64,000 bases of DNA, taken from positions 155,166 to 219,165 of the forward strand of contig JADGNE010000033.1 of assembly GCA_015234425.1 (NCBI GenBank), read 5' to 3'. The notes beneath the pieces are model-generated. The model did no database searches and was not told the origin of the DNA. It saw nothing but the letters and a program-made list of their open reading frames with translations. The translations under genes were made by a program, and so were the position numbers. Of the stretch, positions 9,401 to 20,910 are shown in pieces. The DNA comes from Devosia sp. Lineage in GTDB: Bacteria; Pseudomonadota; Alphaproteobacteria; Rhizobiales; Devosiaceae. Position 1 is the stretch's first letter; the number at the start of each line of letters is the position of its first letter.

Positions 9401-10675
9401 TCAGTTAAACCAGAGCACGAAATTGGGCCAGGCGTCACCAAAGACGCGATTGCCTTCGGCAAAGCTCTGCGCATCGGCCACCGGACCATCGGCAAGGAAC
9501 GGCACTGCCCCCTGACCGGTGAAGATCATGACGAGATCGGTTCTTGTGGCCGTCTCGAAAAACGCCTTGGGATCAAAGCCCTGGCTGAAGCGCCAATGCG
9601 GCAGCAGCAATTCGCCCCCGAGAATGGTGTCGAGCGTGTCGAGCGTCGCCATCCAGGCGGAAACCACGTCCTCGGTCACTTCATGCCCGGGGAAGATGGA
9701 GGTCTGCGCCGGCGACGGCACGAGCTCGCGCTCATCGTCTGTCTCGGCGAGGATGGCGTCCCAATTGCGGCGTGAGAGAGCAGTGATTTCGAGCAGGCGG
9801 CCGCGCACGCCGCTGAGACGCTCGGCGTCGACCACTGGGAAAGAGAGGGTGTGAATGGCGGCGATGATGTCGGCGATCGCCGCATCGCTTTCCGGATCCA
9901 TCATCAGCGTGCCGCCGCGCGAATAATCCTGCATCGGCAGGCCGGAGGCGGGGAAGACGCGATGGAGATAGGCGTCATAAAAGCCCGAAAAATCATGGGC
10001 GAGAAGGAAATCGAGCGGTGCGCCGGCGATCTGGCTATAGCCCGCGAACCAGAAGGCATCGGCGCGGTCGAAGCCAACGCTGGTGTCCTGTTCGGCCACC
10101 TTGGTCTTGGTCTTTTCCGACATCTCGCCGTCAAAATTGTCCATGAACACGCCTGCGGAAGCCAGCAGCGTGCCAAGGGTTTCTTGGGCACCAGCTTCGC
10201 CGTCGCCATCGAAATCGATGCGGACCTTCAGCGGGTCGATGCGGACCATGAAGTCGCCGCTTTCGCCGGCGCGGATGAAGGCGGCGCGGGTGGTGTCGAG
10301 ATCGGCGAGGAAATCCTCGAGCATCTGGCGCAGCTTGTCATAGCTGAGCGGCTCGGGGGCGCTGTTGGCCGGCTCGACGATTTCGCCGCCCATGCCGAGT
10401 CCCAGCAGCATGGCAGCCGCAGGCATGGAGGGAGTTGAGGCGCCGTAGCGATAGAGATCCTCGGCAAGGCCCTCATAGGCAAGGACGAGGGAATACATCG
10501 CCTCGGCAAAGCAGGCTTCGCTGTCTCCGGCCTCGCAGGCGCTTACCGCGCTGGAGAGGCCCTCGGCCGAGGTCCCCGCATAAAGGTGCTGCACCAGAGC
10601 GTCGCCTGCTTCCCCCGCGACAGCCACACCTGGCAGCATCGCCGCCGCCAGGGCCAAGCCAAGCACTCTAACCAT
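9401..10675 (-). CDS. Exported protein of unknown function
   Basis: A 424-residue protein that I do not recognise. A signal peptide (MVRVLGLALAAAMLPGVAVAG) supports a periplasmic location. The ATG at 10675 follows GGGAGG by four bases and lies just after the ligA stop; a longer in-frame start would overlap ligA. The mature protein is acidic and mostly helical, with a calcium-loop-like segment DFDGDGEAGAQE near residue 165, and aromatic-rich regions (DAFWFAGYSQIAGAPLDFLLAHDF, and a C-terminal FVLWFN). It sits between ligA and the DUF3828-like gene with 19- and 27-base gaps, so the three are probably co-transcribed. A role in the envelope is only an inference. Confidence 0.7.
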   Translation of the reverse strand: MVRVLGLALAAAMLPGVAVAGEAGDALVQHLYAGTSAEGLSSAVSACEAGDSEACFAEAMYSLVLAYEGLAEDLYRYGASTPSMPAAAMLLGLGMGGEIVEPANSAPEPLSYDKLRQMLEDFLADLDTTRAAFIRAGESGDFMVRIDPLKVRIDFDGDGEAGAQETLGTLLASAGVFMDNFDGEMSEKTKTKVAEQDTSVGFDRADAFWFAGYSQIAGAPLDFLLAHDFSGFYDAYLHRVFPASGLPMQDYSRGGTLMMDPESDAAIADIIAAIHTLSFPVVDAERLSGVRGRLLEITALSRRNWDAILAETDDERELVPSPAQTSIFPGHEVTEDVVSAWMATLDTLDTILGGELLLPHWRFSQGFDPKAFFETATRTDLVMIFTGQGAVPFLADGPVADAQSFAEGNRVFGDAWPNFVLWFN

Positions 10676-10694
10676 AAAACCTCCCGGTGCGGCC

Positions 10695-12998
<2,304 letters not shown>

Positions 12999-14669
12999 CT
13001 ATCCCACAGCGCTCAGCAATTTCTTGGCAGCAGCGCGCGCTTCGGAGGTGATCTCGGCGCCGGCGAGCATGCGGGCGACCTCTTCCTGACGAGCGGCCTT
13101 GTCAAGCGGACGGACATGGGTGCGCATGAAGGCGCCTTCGTCCACCATCTGCTTTTCGATGAGCAGGTGCCGATTGGCCCGCGCCGCGACCTGGGGCGCA
13201 TGGGTGACGGTGAGCACCTGCACGGTCTTGGCAAGCCGCGCCAGACGCCGGCCTATGGCATCGGCGACTGCGCCGCCAACACCGGTATCGATTTCGTCAA
13301 AGATCAGCACGGGGGCCGAGCCGCGATCGGCCAGAACGACCTTGAGCGCCAGGAGGAAGCGGCTGAGTTCGCCGCCCGAGGCGACCTTGAGCAGTGGGCC
13401 GGCGGCCGTGCCCGGATTGGTCTGCACATGAAAGGCGATCTGGTCAAAGCCGGTGGCAGCGACGCGCTCGCTGTCGTGCTGGTGGTCGACGATGAAGCGC
13501 GCGGCGCCCAGCTTGAGATCAGGCAGCTCGGCTTCAACAGCCTGGCTGAGAGCGCTGGCGGCACTGGTCCGGGCGGCGGTGAGCGCGCTGGCGACTTCGC
13601 GATAGCGGGCGCGGGCCGTCGCCTCCTGGGCTTCCAGAGCCTTCAGGCGGCTCTCCCCGCTCTGCAGCGTATCGAGATCGCTCTGATATTTCTGGAGCAC
13701 TTCGGCGAGACCATCGCAGGTCGTCTGATGCTTTCGCGCTGCGGCGCGGAGGGCAAAGAGGCGCTCTTCCACGGACTCCAGTTCACCCGGATCATAGGCC
13801 ATGTCGCGCTTGAGGTCCTCGAGCGCGTCATTGGCGGTGTCGAGGGCGGCCAGCGTGGTGTCCAGTGCCTCGATGATCGGGTGATAGATCGAATTCTCGC
13901 CATCCGCCTTGCGCAGCATGCGGCGCATCAAGCCAGCCAGAGCCGGCGCCGGTGCGGAGGGACCATTGAGGATTTCGTCGATCTCGACGAGATCGGCTGC
14001 GCCCTTTTCGGCCTGCTGCAATTGCTGGCGTCGCGTGGCGAGTTCCTCTTCCTCGCCGGCCTGCGGCTTGAGCTTTTCCAGCTCCTCGACCGTGTGGCGG
14101 GCATAGTCCTCGGCGGCAAGGGCCTCGTCCACCCTGGCCTGCTGCTCCTTCACCGCCTGTTGGATTTCGGCCAGATCGGCCCAGGCGGAACGAACCTCCT
14201 CGGCCTGCCCGGTCAGCTCGCCAAAGGCATCGAGGGCGGCGCGGTGCGTGGCGACATCGACGAGGGCGCGATCATCATGCTGGCCGTGGATTTCAACGAT
14301 CTGGCTGCCGATGCGCTGCAGGAGGGAGGCAGAGACTGGCTGGTCGTTGATGAAGGCGCGAGTGCGACCATCGGCGAACTGCACGCGGCGCAGGATAACG
14401 TCTTCATCGTCGGGAATGGCATTGTCGCGCAGGGCAGCGCGGGCCGGATGGCTGGCGGGCAATTGCAGAACCGCGACCACCTGACCACTGTCCTGCCCCT
14501 GACGCACGAGCGAAGCATCGCCGCGGCCGCCCAGGGCGAGGGTCAGGGCATCGAGGAGAATGGACTTGCCGGCACCGGTCTCACCGGTGAGCACGGTCAT
14601 GCCGCTATCAAGGGCCAGGTCGAGCTGGTCGATGAGCACGATATTGCGGACCGAAAGCGCGTTCAGCAT
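12999..14669 (-). CDS. recN: DNA repair protein RecN
   Basis: A 556-residue SMC-like ATPase that tethers broken DNA ends during recombinational repair. The N-terminal globular domain begins MLNALSVRNIVLIDQLDLAL and has Walker A GETGAGKS. The middle 300 residues are coiled-coil-like (ARVDEALAAEDYARHTVEELEKL). The C-terminal half carries the signature VASGGELSRFLLALK, Walker B VLIFDEIDTGVGG and the H-loop VLTVTHAPQVAA. The length is the family norm. The bamD–recN–ligA order is common in alphaproteobacteria, so this gene is in its expected place. Confidence 0.97.
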   Translation of the reverse strand: MLNALSVRNIVLIDQLDLALDSGMTVLTGETGAGKSILLDALTLALGGRGDASLVRQGQDSGQVVAVLQLPASHPARAALRDNAIPDDEDVILRRVQFADGRTRAFINDQPVSASLLQRIGSQIVEIHGQHDDRALVDVATHRAALDAFGELTGQAEEVRSAWADLAEIQQAVKEQQARVDEALAAEDYARHTVEELEKLKPQAGEEEELATRRQQLQQAEKGAADLVEIDEILNGPSAPAPALAGLMRRMLRKADGENSIYHPIIEALDTTLAALDTANDALEDLKRDMAYDPGELESVEERLFALRAAARKHQTTCDGLAEVLQKYQSDLDTLQSGESRLKALEAQEATARARYREVASALTAARTSAASALSQAVEAELPDLKLGAARFIVDHQHDSERVAATGFDQIAFHVQTNPGTAAGPLLKVASGGELSRFLLALKVVLADRGSAPVLIFDEIDTGVGGAVADAIGRRLARLAKTVQVLTVTHAPQVAARANRHLLIEKQMVDEGAFMRTHVRPLDKAARQEEVARMLAGAEITSEARAAAKKLLSAVG

Positions 14670-14810
14670 GAGGGTCTATCCAGAACCTATCCGGGCCTTG
14701 CCTCATAGCATTGGCGCATCACCCCTGCGTCTGCGGCAATTCACTTTCGCACAGTTTGCGAACAGATTTGCATGATAACCGAACAGAACAAAATGGCAAC
14801 TGGGTGGCAA

Positions 14811-15485
14811 TCATTCGGCGTAGGCTATCCACCCCCGAAAACTGAGCCCGGCATAGAAGAGGCTGACGCCGGCAAATCCGGCCTCGAGGAGATGGGCTTC
14901 TTCCTCTTCGGGGGAAAGGATCGTCAGGCGACTGGCGATCGCGTCGCGAGACTGTTGCATCTGAGCGGGATCCGTTCCCGGATTGGCATAGGCCACATGG
15001 CGCGCTATCCAGCTCGACCGCTCCGGCTCGGCCTGAGAAAAACTGATATGGGCGAGGATGAGGGGTGCGCCAGGCTTGAGGCGCTTCCTGATCTGACGCA
15101 GCGTTTCGAGCCGCTGCTCAACCGGAATGAAATGGAAGGTGAGGATGGCACTTGCCGCATCGAACGGCCCGTCCGAGGCGTCGGTGATAAAGCCCTGACG
15201 AAGGTCGATGCGGCCCATGTGATTGGCCGCGATGGTGCGGGCCAGCGCCAGCATGTCGGCCGAGGGGTCGACGCCCTCGAAGCGCCAGCCCGGCCGAGCG
15301 TCGGCGAAGGCATTGAGTTCGAGCCCACCCCCTGCCCCGAGCACGAGGATCTTTCCAGCATCGGAAACGCGCTCGCTGATCAACTGGATGGCCATGCGAT
15401 GGAGATCAGCGAAACCCGGCACCTGCCGCGCCGGTCGGCTGGCATATTCGTGCGCCGCCGCGCCATCGAAGGAGTTCTGGCTCAT
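14811..15485 (-). CDS. Class I SAM-dependent methyltransferase
   Basis: A 224-residue small-molecule-type methyltransferase of unknown substrate. The SAM-binding motif I is KILVLGAGGGLELNAFA, acidic motif II is WRFEGVDPSADMLALAR, and the motif IV region is AASAILTFHFIPVEQRLETLRQIRKRLKPGAPLILAH. The chosen ATG at 15485 follows GGATGGAG; an in-frame GTG five codons upstream is an alternative. It lies between bamD and recN, where many relatives have no such gene, and has its own 124-base upstream region. Confidence 0.85.
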   Translation of the reverse strand: MSQNSFDGAAAHEYASRPARQVPGFADLHRMAIQLISERVSDAGKILVLGAGGGLELNAFADARPGWRFEGVDPSADMLALARTIAANHMGRIDLRQGFITDASDGPFDAASAILTFHFIPVEQRLETLRQIRKRLKPGAPLILAHISFSQAEPERSSWIARHVAYANPGTDPAQMQQSRDAIASRLTILSPEEEEAHLLEAGFAGVSLFYAGLSFRGWIAYAE

Positions 15486-15554
15486 CGCTCCATCCTGCAC
15501 TTATGAAACTTCAGTCGTTACAGAAGTTGCCGGTCAAGACAATGGCGCAGGCTC

Positions 15555-15584
15555 TCAGAAAACAAAAAGGGCCCCGGAGGGCCC
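15555..15584 (-). terminator. Terminator downstream of bamD
   Basis: On the minus strand GGGCCC-TCCG-GGGCCC is followed by TTTTTGTTTT, 25 bases after the bamD stop. Confidence 0.85.
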
Positions 15585-15608
15585 AATTCGCAAATTCTCT
15601 GTCGCGGA

Positions 15609-16454
15609 TCAGCGGCGGAAGCCGGCGAGCCAGCTGCCCGAATTGAGGTTCGGGGCGAGGCCCTGCTTGCCGAGGACGTCGAAGGCGCGCTTGTACCAGT
15701 CGCTGGCCGGATAGTTGTGGCCGAGGACCGCGGCTGCCGACATGGCTTCATTGGTGAGGCCGAGCAGCAGGTAGGTTTCGGTGAGGCGATAGAGGGCTTC
15801 CTCGATATGGGTCGAGGTCTGCCACTTCTCCACCACTTCGCGGAAGCGGTTCATAGCTGCCGAATACTGGCCATTGCCGAGGTAGTAGCGGCCGACCGAC
15901 ATTTCCTTGCCGGCGAGCTGGTCATAGGCGACGAGCAGCTTTTCCTTGGCGTCCGCGGCATATTCCGAGCGCGGATAGTTCGACACCAGCAGATTATAGG
16001 TGTCGATCGCATCGCGCGACAGCTGCTGGTCGCGGGTGATGTCCTTGATCTGACCGAAGTAGGACGTGCCCTTGAGGTAGAGAACGTAGGGAACGTCCTT
16101 GCTGTTGGGGTAGATGGCGAGGAAGCGGTCAGCGGCCAGGATCGCCTGATCGAACTTGCCGATGCGGTAATGGGCATAGACCTGCATCAGCTTGCTCTTT
16201 TCCGTCATCGGATCGCGCGGATGCTGGCGCTCAAGCTGCTCGAGCTTCTTGATGGCGGTCTGGTAGTATTGGCGATCCATGTCATCGAGCGCACCCTGAT
16301 AGAGGGTGGCGGCCGGAATGACTGGCTCTTCCTTGATCTTGGGAGGACCGAAGAGACCCCCGCCCGCACAGGCAGCAAGGGTCACGGCCATGAGGCCGAC
16401 GGCAGCGAGCCGAGTGGCACGGCTGGAAATCTGGCTTACAACGTCGAGCTTCAC
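15609..16454 (-). CDS. bamD: Outer membrane assembly lipoprotein BamD
   Basis: A 281-residue lipoprotein of the BAM complex, which inserts beta-barrel proteins into the outer membrane. The signal peptide ends in the lipobox LAAC (LAAVGLMAVTLAAC), giving an acylated Cys near residue 29. The mature part is made of TPR-like repeats: ATLYQGALDDMDRQYYQTAIKKLEQLERQHPRDPM, QVYAHYRIGKFDQAILAADRFLAIYPNSKDV, YNLLVSNYPRSEYAADAKEKL, and VGRYYLGNGQYSAAMNRFREVVEKW. It sits downstream of lpxC as usual in Hyphomicrobiales and ends in a strong terminator. Confidence 0.96.
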   Translation of the reverse strand: MKLDVVSQISSRATRLAAVGLMAVTLAACAGGGLFGPPKIKEEPVIPAATLYQGALDDMDRQYYQTAIKKLEQLERQHPRDPMTEKSKLMQVYAHYRIGKFDQAILAADRFLAIYPNSKDVPYVLYLKGTSYFGQIKDITRDQQLSRDAIDTYNLLVSNYPRSEYAADAKEKLLVAYDQLAGKEMSVGRYYLGNGQYSAAMNRFREVVEKWQTSTHIEEALYRLTETYLLLGLTNEAMSAAAVLGHNYPASDWYKRAFDVLGKQGLAPNLNSGSWLAGFRR

Positions 16455-16473
16455 GAACTGCCCCGTTCTTCAA

Positions 16474-16493
16474 ACAACCGCAACTGGTTGCGG
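16474..16493 (-). terminator. Hairpin downstream of lpxC
   Basis: CCGCAA and TTGCGG arms around a four-base loop are followed on the minus strand by TTGTTTG, between the lpxC stop and the bamD start. It may be a weak terminator or attenuator. Confidence 0.5.
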
Positions 16494-16545
16494 CGTAGTT
16501 AGCAAATGGATCAAAACTGTGGCGCGACTGGCGGTCTGGACCGGC

Positions 16546-17502
16546 TCAGCGCACCGACCGCAGATAGGGACGGACGCCGAGATCTTCCGGCAGATCGTCA
16601 TACGCGCCAATTTCCAGCGGAAGATCCTCCGCATTGACTATCTCATAATTGGCTTCGCTCGAAAAGAGACCGGCGAGAACATGTGCGTTGAGCGCGTGAC
16701 CACCCTTGTAGGAGCGGAAACGACCCCAGATCGGCAGGCCGCCGAGCGACAGATCACCAATGGCGTCGAGCAGCTTGTGGCGGACGAATTCGTCCTCGAA
16801 GCGCAGGCCGCCCGGATTGAGGATGCGGTCCTCATCGACAGTGATGGAATTGTCGAGGCTGGAGCCAAGGGCATAACCGGCCTGGCGCAGGATCTTGGCG
16901 TCGCGGGCAAAACCGAAGGTGCGCGCGCGGGACACATCTTCGAGATACCGGCGCGGCGTCCAGTCAAAGATCATCCGCTGGCGGCCGATGACGCGGGAAT
17001 CAAAATCGATCTCGAGGTCGAAGGCGCGCCCATTATAGGGCTCGAGCGCGGCAAAGGCGTCGTTGTTGCGCACGGTGACGGCGCGCATGACCTTGAGGAA
17101 CTTGCGCTGGGCAGGCTGCACTTCGAGGCCGGCGCCGATAATCGCCGTCGAGAACGGATGCGCGCTGCCGTCAAGAATCGGGCACTCGGGCCCGTCGAGC
17201 GTAATCAGCGCATTATCGACACCCATGCCGGAAAGCGCCGAGACGACGTGTTCAACGGTCGCCACGCTGACGCTGTCGCCCAGGTCGAGCGTGGTACAAA
17301 GCGTGGTGCGGCTGACGCGCGAAAAATGCACGGCGACAGGCTGCGTGACCCGGCCTTCGCCCATGTCGCGACGGATGAGAAAACCGCTGTCGACAGGCGC
17401 CGGGCCGAGGCTCAGCGTCACCGGCGCAGCGGTATGGACCCCATAGCCCGAAAATGACACTTCGCCGGCAAGAGTGCGCTGGCGCGTGGATAGTTTGATC
17501 AT
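16546..17502 (-). CDS. lpxC: UDP-3-O-acyl-N-acetylglucosamine deacetylase LpxC
   Basis: A 318-residue zinc enzyme performing the committed step of lipid A synthesis, deacetylation of UDP-3-O-acyl-GlcNAc. The start MIKLSTRQRTLAGEVSFSGYGVHT is typical. Zinc ligands are visible: His in VATVEHVVSALSGMGVDNA, and His and Asp in HKLLDAIGDL; the catalytic His is in YKGGHALN. The substrate loop GPECPILDGSA is present. Its place after ftsZ matches the alphaproteobacterial gene order. The length (about 305–320) is normal. Confidence 0.97.
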   Translation of the reverse strand: MIKLSTRQRTLAGEVSFSGYGVHTAAPVTLSLGPAPVDSGFLIRRDMGEGRVTQPVAVHFSRVSRTTLCTTLDLGDSVSVATVEHVVSALSGMGVDNALITLDGPECPILDGSAHPFSTAIIGAGLEVQPAQRKFLKVMRAVTVRNNDAFAALEPYNGRAFDLEIDFDSRVIGRQRMIFDWTPRRYLEDVSRARTFGFARDAKILRQAGYALGSSLDNSITVDEDRILNPGGLRFEDEFVRHKLLDAIGDLSLGGLPIWGRFRSYKGGHALNAHVLAGLFSSEANYEIVNAEDLPLEIGAYDDLPEDLGVRPYLRSVR

Positions 17503-17552
17503 ACTCTTCTTACTCCACCCCAGGGCCCTCGGGTTTGGCGCAACAACTAGCG

Positions 17553-17585
17553 AAAAAAAACTCGGCGCGGAAGCCGCGCCGAGTA
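17553..17585 (-). terminator. Terminator downstream of ftsZ
   Basis: On the minus strand ACTCGGCGCGG and CCGCGCCGAGT form a stem followed by eight T residues. It separates ftsZ from lpxC, so lpxC likely has its own promoter or depends on read-through. Confidence 0.9.
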
Positions 17586-17614
17586 AGCTTTTACAGAACT
17601 CTGTTGCTCAAGCC

Positions 17615-19303
17615 TTAACCATGCTTGCGCAGGAAGGCCGGGATCTCGAGGTGCTCCTTCTGGGGAGCAGCTGCCGGGGCGCGGCCCTGGCTGTCGAGAT
17701 TGCCGCGGGCGCCTTCGGTGGCGGGCGGAACGCGGGAAGTCCTTGCGCCGCCTGCCTCAATGGCGCTGCGGGCTGCGGCGTCATCGGTGACCACGGGCGC
17801 CGGCTCGCGGCGCGGCTCAGCCTGAGCCTGTGCCTGGGGCTGACCGAGATTGAGGCCGACATTGGAAGCCAGACGCTTGAACAGGGCGCGCGCATTGCGC
17901 GGCTCACCGTCGTGACGTTCCTCGGCGACCTGTGTCTGGCGTGCAACAACCGGAAGCTCTTCGGTGCGCGGCATGCGGCGGTATCCATCCGGACGGGCAG
18001 CATGGGACGGCACGTAGACGCTGGGAATCGGCTGCTCTTCGACCATCGGCTCTTCTTCCGGCTCCTGCATCATTTCAGCAGCGGGAACATAGGGCTCGAC
18101 GACAATGCCGTCATCTTCCTGGTGGGAAACGGCATAGGAGTGGTGCGGACGTTCGACGGCAAAGGCTTCGGCAACGGCAGCTTCAACCTGCTGGCCGATC
18201 TCCTCGATTTCCATGGCCGGAGCGGCGATCTGGGGTGCAGGCGCGGCCGAACGGGTCGGCTCGACCGGCACGTGGCGACGCACGGACAGCGGAGTGCGCG
18301 AAGCATGCGGCTTGGCGGGCTCCATGGCCTGGACCATGGCAGCATCGGTACCGGTAGCAACGACGGAGACGCGGATCGTGCCGGTGAGGTCCGGATCGTA
18401 GGTCGCGCCGAGAATGATATTGCAGTCCACGTCCACTTCTTCGCGGATGCGGCTGGCCGCTTCGTCGACTTCGTAAAGGGTCAGGTCCGGACCGCCGGTG
18501 ATGGAGATCAGGAGGCCACGTGCACCCTGCATCGACACATCGTCGAGCAGCGGGTTGGCAATGGCAGCCTCGGCAGCGTGGCGGGCACGATCTTCGCCCG
18601 AAGCCTCGCCGGTACCCATCATCGCCTTGCCCATGCCGCGCATGACGGCACGCACGTCGGCGAAGTCGAGGTTGATCAGGCCTTCCTTGACCATCAGATC
18701 GGTGATGCAGGCGACACCGGAGAACAGCACCTGGTCAGCCATCGCGAAAGCGTCGGCAAAGGTGGTCTTCTCGTTGGCAACGCGGAAGAGGTTCTGGTTC
18801 GGGATGACGATCAGCGTATCGACATGGCGATGCAGCTCATCAATACCGTCATCGGCCAGACGCGTACGACGATTGCCTTCGAAGTTGAACGGCTTGGTGA
18901 CGACACCAACGGTCAGGATGCCCTGCTCGCGCGCAGCCCGGGCCACCACGGGCGCCGCGCCAGTGCCGGTACCACCACCCATGCCGCAGGTGATGAAAAC
19001 CATGTGCGAACCGGAGAGGTGATCGTTGATCTCGTCCCAGCTTTCCTCGGCTGCCGCGCGACCCACTTCCGGGTGCGAACCAGCGCCAAGGCCTTCGGTA
19101 ACGCCAACGCCCAGCTGAATGATTCGCTGTGCCTTCGACAGGGCCAGTGCCTGCGCGTCGGTATTGGCAACCACGAAATCGACGCCGCTGAGTCCCGATT
19201 CGATCATGTTGTTGACGGCGTTGCCGCCACCACCGCCAACACCGAACACGGTGATGCGGGGCTTCAGTTCCTGGATATCGGGGATAGTGAGATTGATGGT
19301 CAT
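17615..19303 (-). CDS. ftsZ: Cell division protein FtsZ
   Basis: A 562-residue tubulin-like GTPase that forms the cytokinetic ring. The GTPase domain has [15 protein letters not shown], the tubulin signature [11 protein letters not shown], and [13 protein letters not shown]. The synergy loop DLNF-type region is [14 protein letters not shown]. After about residue 320 comes a long, low-complexity Pro/Ala/Glu linker of over 200 residues, as in other Hyphomicrobiales, and the conserved C-terminal peptide [11 protein letters not shown], which binds FtsA. The start [21 protein letters not shown] is chosen; MGPS four codons upstream is possible. A 293-base leader separates it from ftsA. Confidence 0.97.
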   Translation of the reverse strand: MTINLTIPDIQELKPRITVFGVGGGGGNAVNNMIESGLSGVDFVVANTDAQALALSKAQRIIQLGVGVTEGLGAGSHPEVGRAAAEESWDEINDHLSGSHMVFITCGMGGGTGTGAAPVVARAAREQGILTVGVVTKPFNFEGNRRTRLADDGIDELHRHVDTLIVIPNQNLFRVANEKTTFADAFAMADQVLFSGVACITDLMVKEGLINLDFADVRAVMRGMGKAMMGTGEASGEDRARHAAEAAIANPLLDDVSMQGARGLLISITGGPDLTLYEVDEAASRIREEVDVDCNIILGATYDPDLTGTIRVSVVATGTDAAMVQAMEPAKPHASRTPLSVRRHVPVEPTRSAAPAPQIAAPAMEIEEIGQQVEAAVAEAFAVERPHHSYAVSHQEDDGIVVEPYVPAAEMMQEPEEEPMVEEQPIPSVYVPSHAARPDGYRRMPRTEELPVVARQTQVAEERHDGEPRNARALFKRLASNVGLNLGQPQAQAQAEPRREPAPVVTDDAAARSAIEAGGARTSRVPPATEGARGNLDSQGRAPAAAPQKEHLEIPAFLRKHG

Positions 19304-19352
19304 GGATGGCCCCATAGGTGGCGTGGTTGGTAAAGATTTACCCCCCAATTCG

Positions 19353-19367
19353 TTAACCAGACCCTAA
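19353..19367. promoter_or_regulatory. Candidate CtrA box 1 upstream of ftsZ
   Basis: TTAA-N7-CTAA (minus strand TTAG-N7-TTAA) differs by one base from the CtrA consensus TTAA-N7-TTAA. It lies 50 bases upstream of the ftsZ start. In Caulobacter, CtrA represses ftsZ; a role here is inferred. Confidence 0.4.
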
Positions 19368-19434
19368 CAATTGTCCCAAAGACGTTAACTCTCGCGCAAA
19401 ATGCGAGACCAGACGGTTACGGTTTCACCTCGTG

Positions 19435-19449
19435 TTAACTGAGAGTTAG
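19435..19449. promoter_or_regulatory. Candidate CtrA box 2 upstream of ftsZ
   Basis: TTAA-CTGAGAG-TTAG is a one-mismatch CtrA box about 130 bases upstream of the ftsZ start. Together with box 1 it makes this leader a plausible cell-cycle-regulated promoter. Confidence 0.4.
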
Positions 19450-19505
19450 CGCGGAGAAGCCGTTTTCGGGGCAGTCGAAAAGGTAAAAACGTGATCGAGC
19501 GGTTA

Positions 19506-19560
19506 CCCGTACACCGTACGGGCTCCGTCAGAGACACCGCTGGCGCGTTTTAGCCAGCGG
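19506..19560. other. Two consecutive hairpins after ftsA
   Basis: CCCGTAC-ACC-GTACGGG (19506–19522) and CCGCTGGC-N8-GCCAGCGG (19537–19560) follow the ftsA stop on the minus strand. Neither has a T run, so they are not classical terminators. They may stabilise the 3' end of the dcw transcript. Confidence 0.55.
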
Positions 19561-19596
19561 GCAGAAAATCAGGTTTCGCCCCGAGGGACGACCGAC

Positions 19597-20910
19597 TCAG
19601 AAGCTCGAGCGCAGCCAGTTGCCCACGCGGGCAAAATAGCCGTCCGTGCCGGTCAGGCGACGGGTGTTGCGCGGCTCGGCATATTCCTGCGCACAGACCT
19701 GCGGATAGATGAGCATGCCTGCGACCGTGGAGAAGGCAGCGCCCTTGGCGATCTCGGGCAGGCCGGCGATGCCCATGGGGCGACCGTTGCGGACGTTGCG
19801 AGCCAGCGTGCGGCGCGCCACTTCGGGCAGGCCGGTCAATTCACTGGCGCCACCGGTGAGCACGAAACGGCGTCCGCAGACGTCCATCATGCCGGTCGCC
19901 TGCATGCGGTCGCGGATGGCTGTGAGAATCTCTTCAATGCGCGGCCGCATGATGCGGGTGAGCACCGAGCGGGCCACCTGCCCCGGCGCTTCGTCGAGCG
20001 CGGAGCCGACCGGCTGGATCGAGATCATGTCGCGCTCGTCTGCCTGGCCGGGCAGCACTGAACCGTAGAGTGCCTTGAGGCGCTCGGCATCGGCGACACT
20101 GACCGAGAGCTGGCGAGCAATATCGAGGGTCAGGTGGTGTCCGCCAATGGCGATGGCGTCGGCATAGACGAGGTGCCCGTCATTGAAGACCGAAACCGTA
20201 GTGGTGGCGCCGCCAAAGTCGATACAGGCCACACCGAGCTGGGCTTCGTCATCGACGAGGCTGGCAAGGCCGGAGGCATAGGGAGTGGCCACGAGGGCTT
20301 CGATCTGCAGATGGCAGCGGTGCAGCACAAGTTCGAGATTGCGCATCGCCAGCGTCTCGGCGGAGATCACGGCAACGTCGACGCCGAGCTTTTCCCCGAC
20401 CATGCCATTGGGGTCGCGAATGCCCCTCTGGCCATCCAGCGCGTAACCGATCGGCATCGCATGAATAATGGATCGCTCGGGACGCACCGAGCGCGAATTG
20501 ACCGCCTTCAGCACGCGGTAAATGTCAGATTTCTCGACTTCCTGACCATCGAGCGAGACGGCGGCAGAGAAGGTTTCCGAGCCGAGGCGGCCGGCTGTGA
20601 CATTGACGACGACACTCTCGAGCGTCAGCCCGGCGGCGCGCTCGGCCATGCCCACGACGGTACGGATGGCGTGTTCGGCCTTCTCGATATCGGTGACGAC
20701 GCCGCTCTTCACACCCGAGGACGGCCCATAGCCGAAGCCGATGACCTCGGCCTGGTGCGTGCGGCCGCGCAGGGACTTGCCCTCGGCGCGCGGAACGAGA
20801 CGCGCAATGACGCAGCAGATCTTGGTCGATCCGATATCCAGCACCGCCACCAGGGTGGTCTTGCCCGGCTGGACGGGGCGGAGCCGCGATGTCATTGCGT
20901 CGGTCATCAT
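19597..20910 (-). CDS. ftsA: Cell division protein FtsA
   Basis: A 437-residue actin-like ATPase that tethers FtsZ filaments to the membrane. Phosphate-1 motif: LVAVLDIGSTKICCVIARL. The 1C (SHS2) subdomain follows (VVNVTAGRLGSETFSAAVSLDGQEV). Phosphate-2 is GVACIDFGGATTTVSVF and the adenosine motif is RFVLTGGASELTGLPEVA. The C-terminal amphipathic helix that binds the membrane is visible as FARVGNWLRSSF. The ATG overlaps the ftsQ stop (ATGA), showing translational coupling. Confidence 0.97.
   Translation of the reverse strand: MMTDAMTSRLRPVQPGKTTLVAVLDIGSTKICCVIARLVPRAEGKSLRGRTHQAEVIGFGYGPSSGVKSGVVTDIEKAEHAIRTVVGMAERAAGLTLESVVVNVTAGRLGSETFSAAVSLDGQEVEKSDIYRVLKAVNSRSVRPERSIIHAMPIGYALDGQRGIRDPNGMVGEKLGVDVAVISAETLAMRNLELVLHRCHLQIEALVATPYASGLASLVDDEAQLGVACIDFGGATTTVSVFNDGHLVYADAIAIGGHHLTLDIARQLSVSVADAERLKALYGSVLPGQADERDMISIQPVGSALDEAPGQVARSVLTRIMRPRIEEILTAIRDRMQATGMMDVCGRRFVLTGGASELTGLPEVARRTLARNVRNGRPMGIAGLPEIAKGAAFSTVAGMLIYPQVCAQEYAEPRNTRRLTGTDGYFARVGNWLRSSF

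Noticed and set aside
13116-14708. Long plus-strand frame opposite recN
   Set aside because: Shadow of recN; no recognisable domains.
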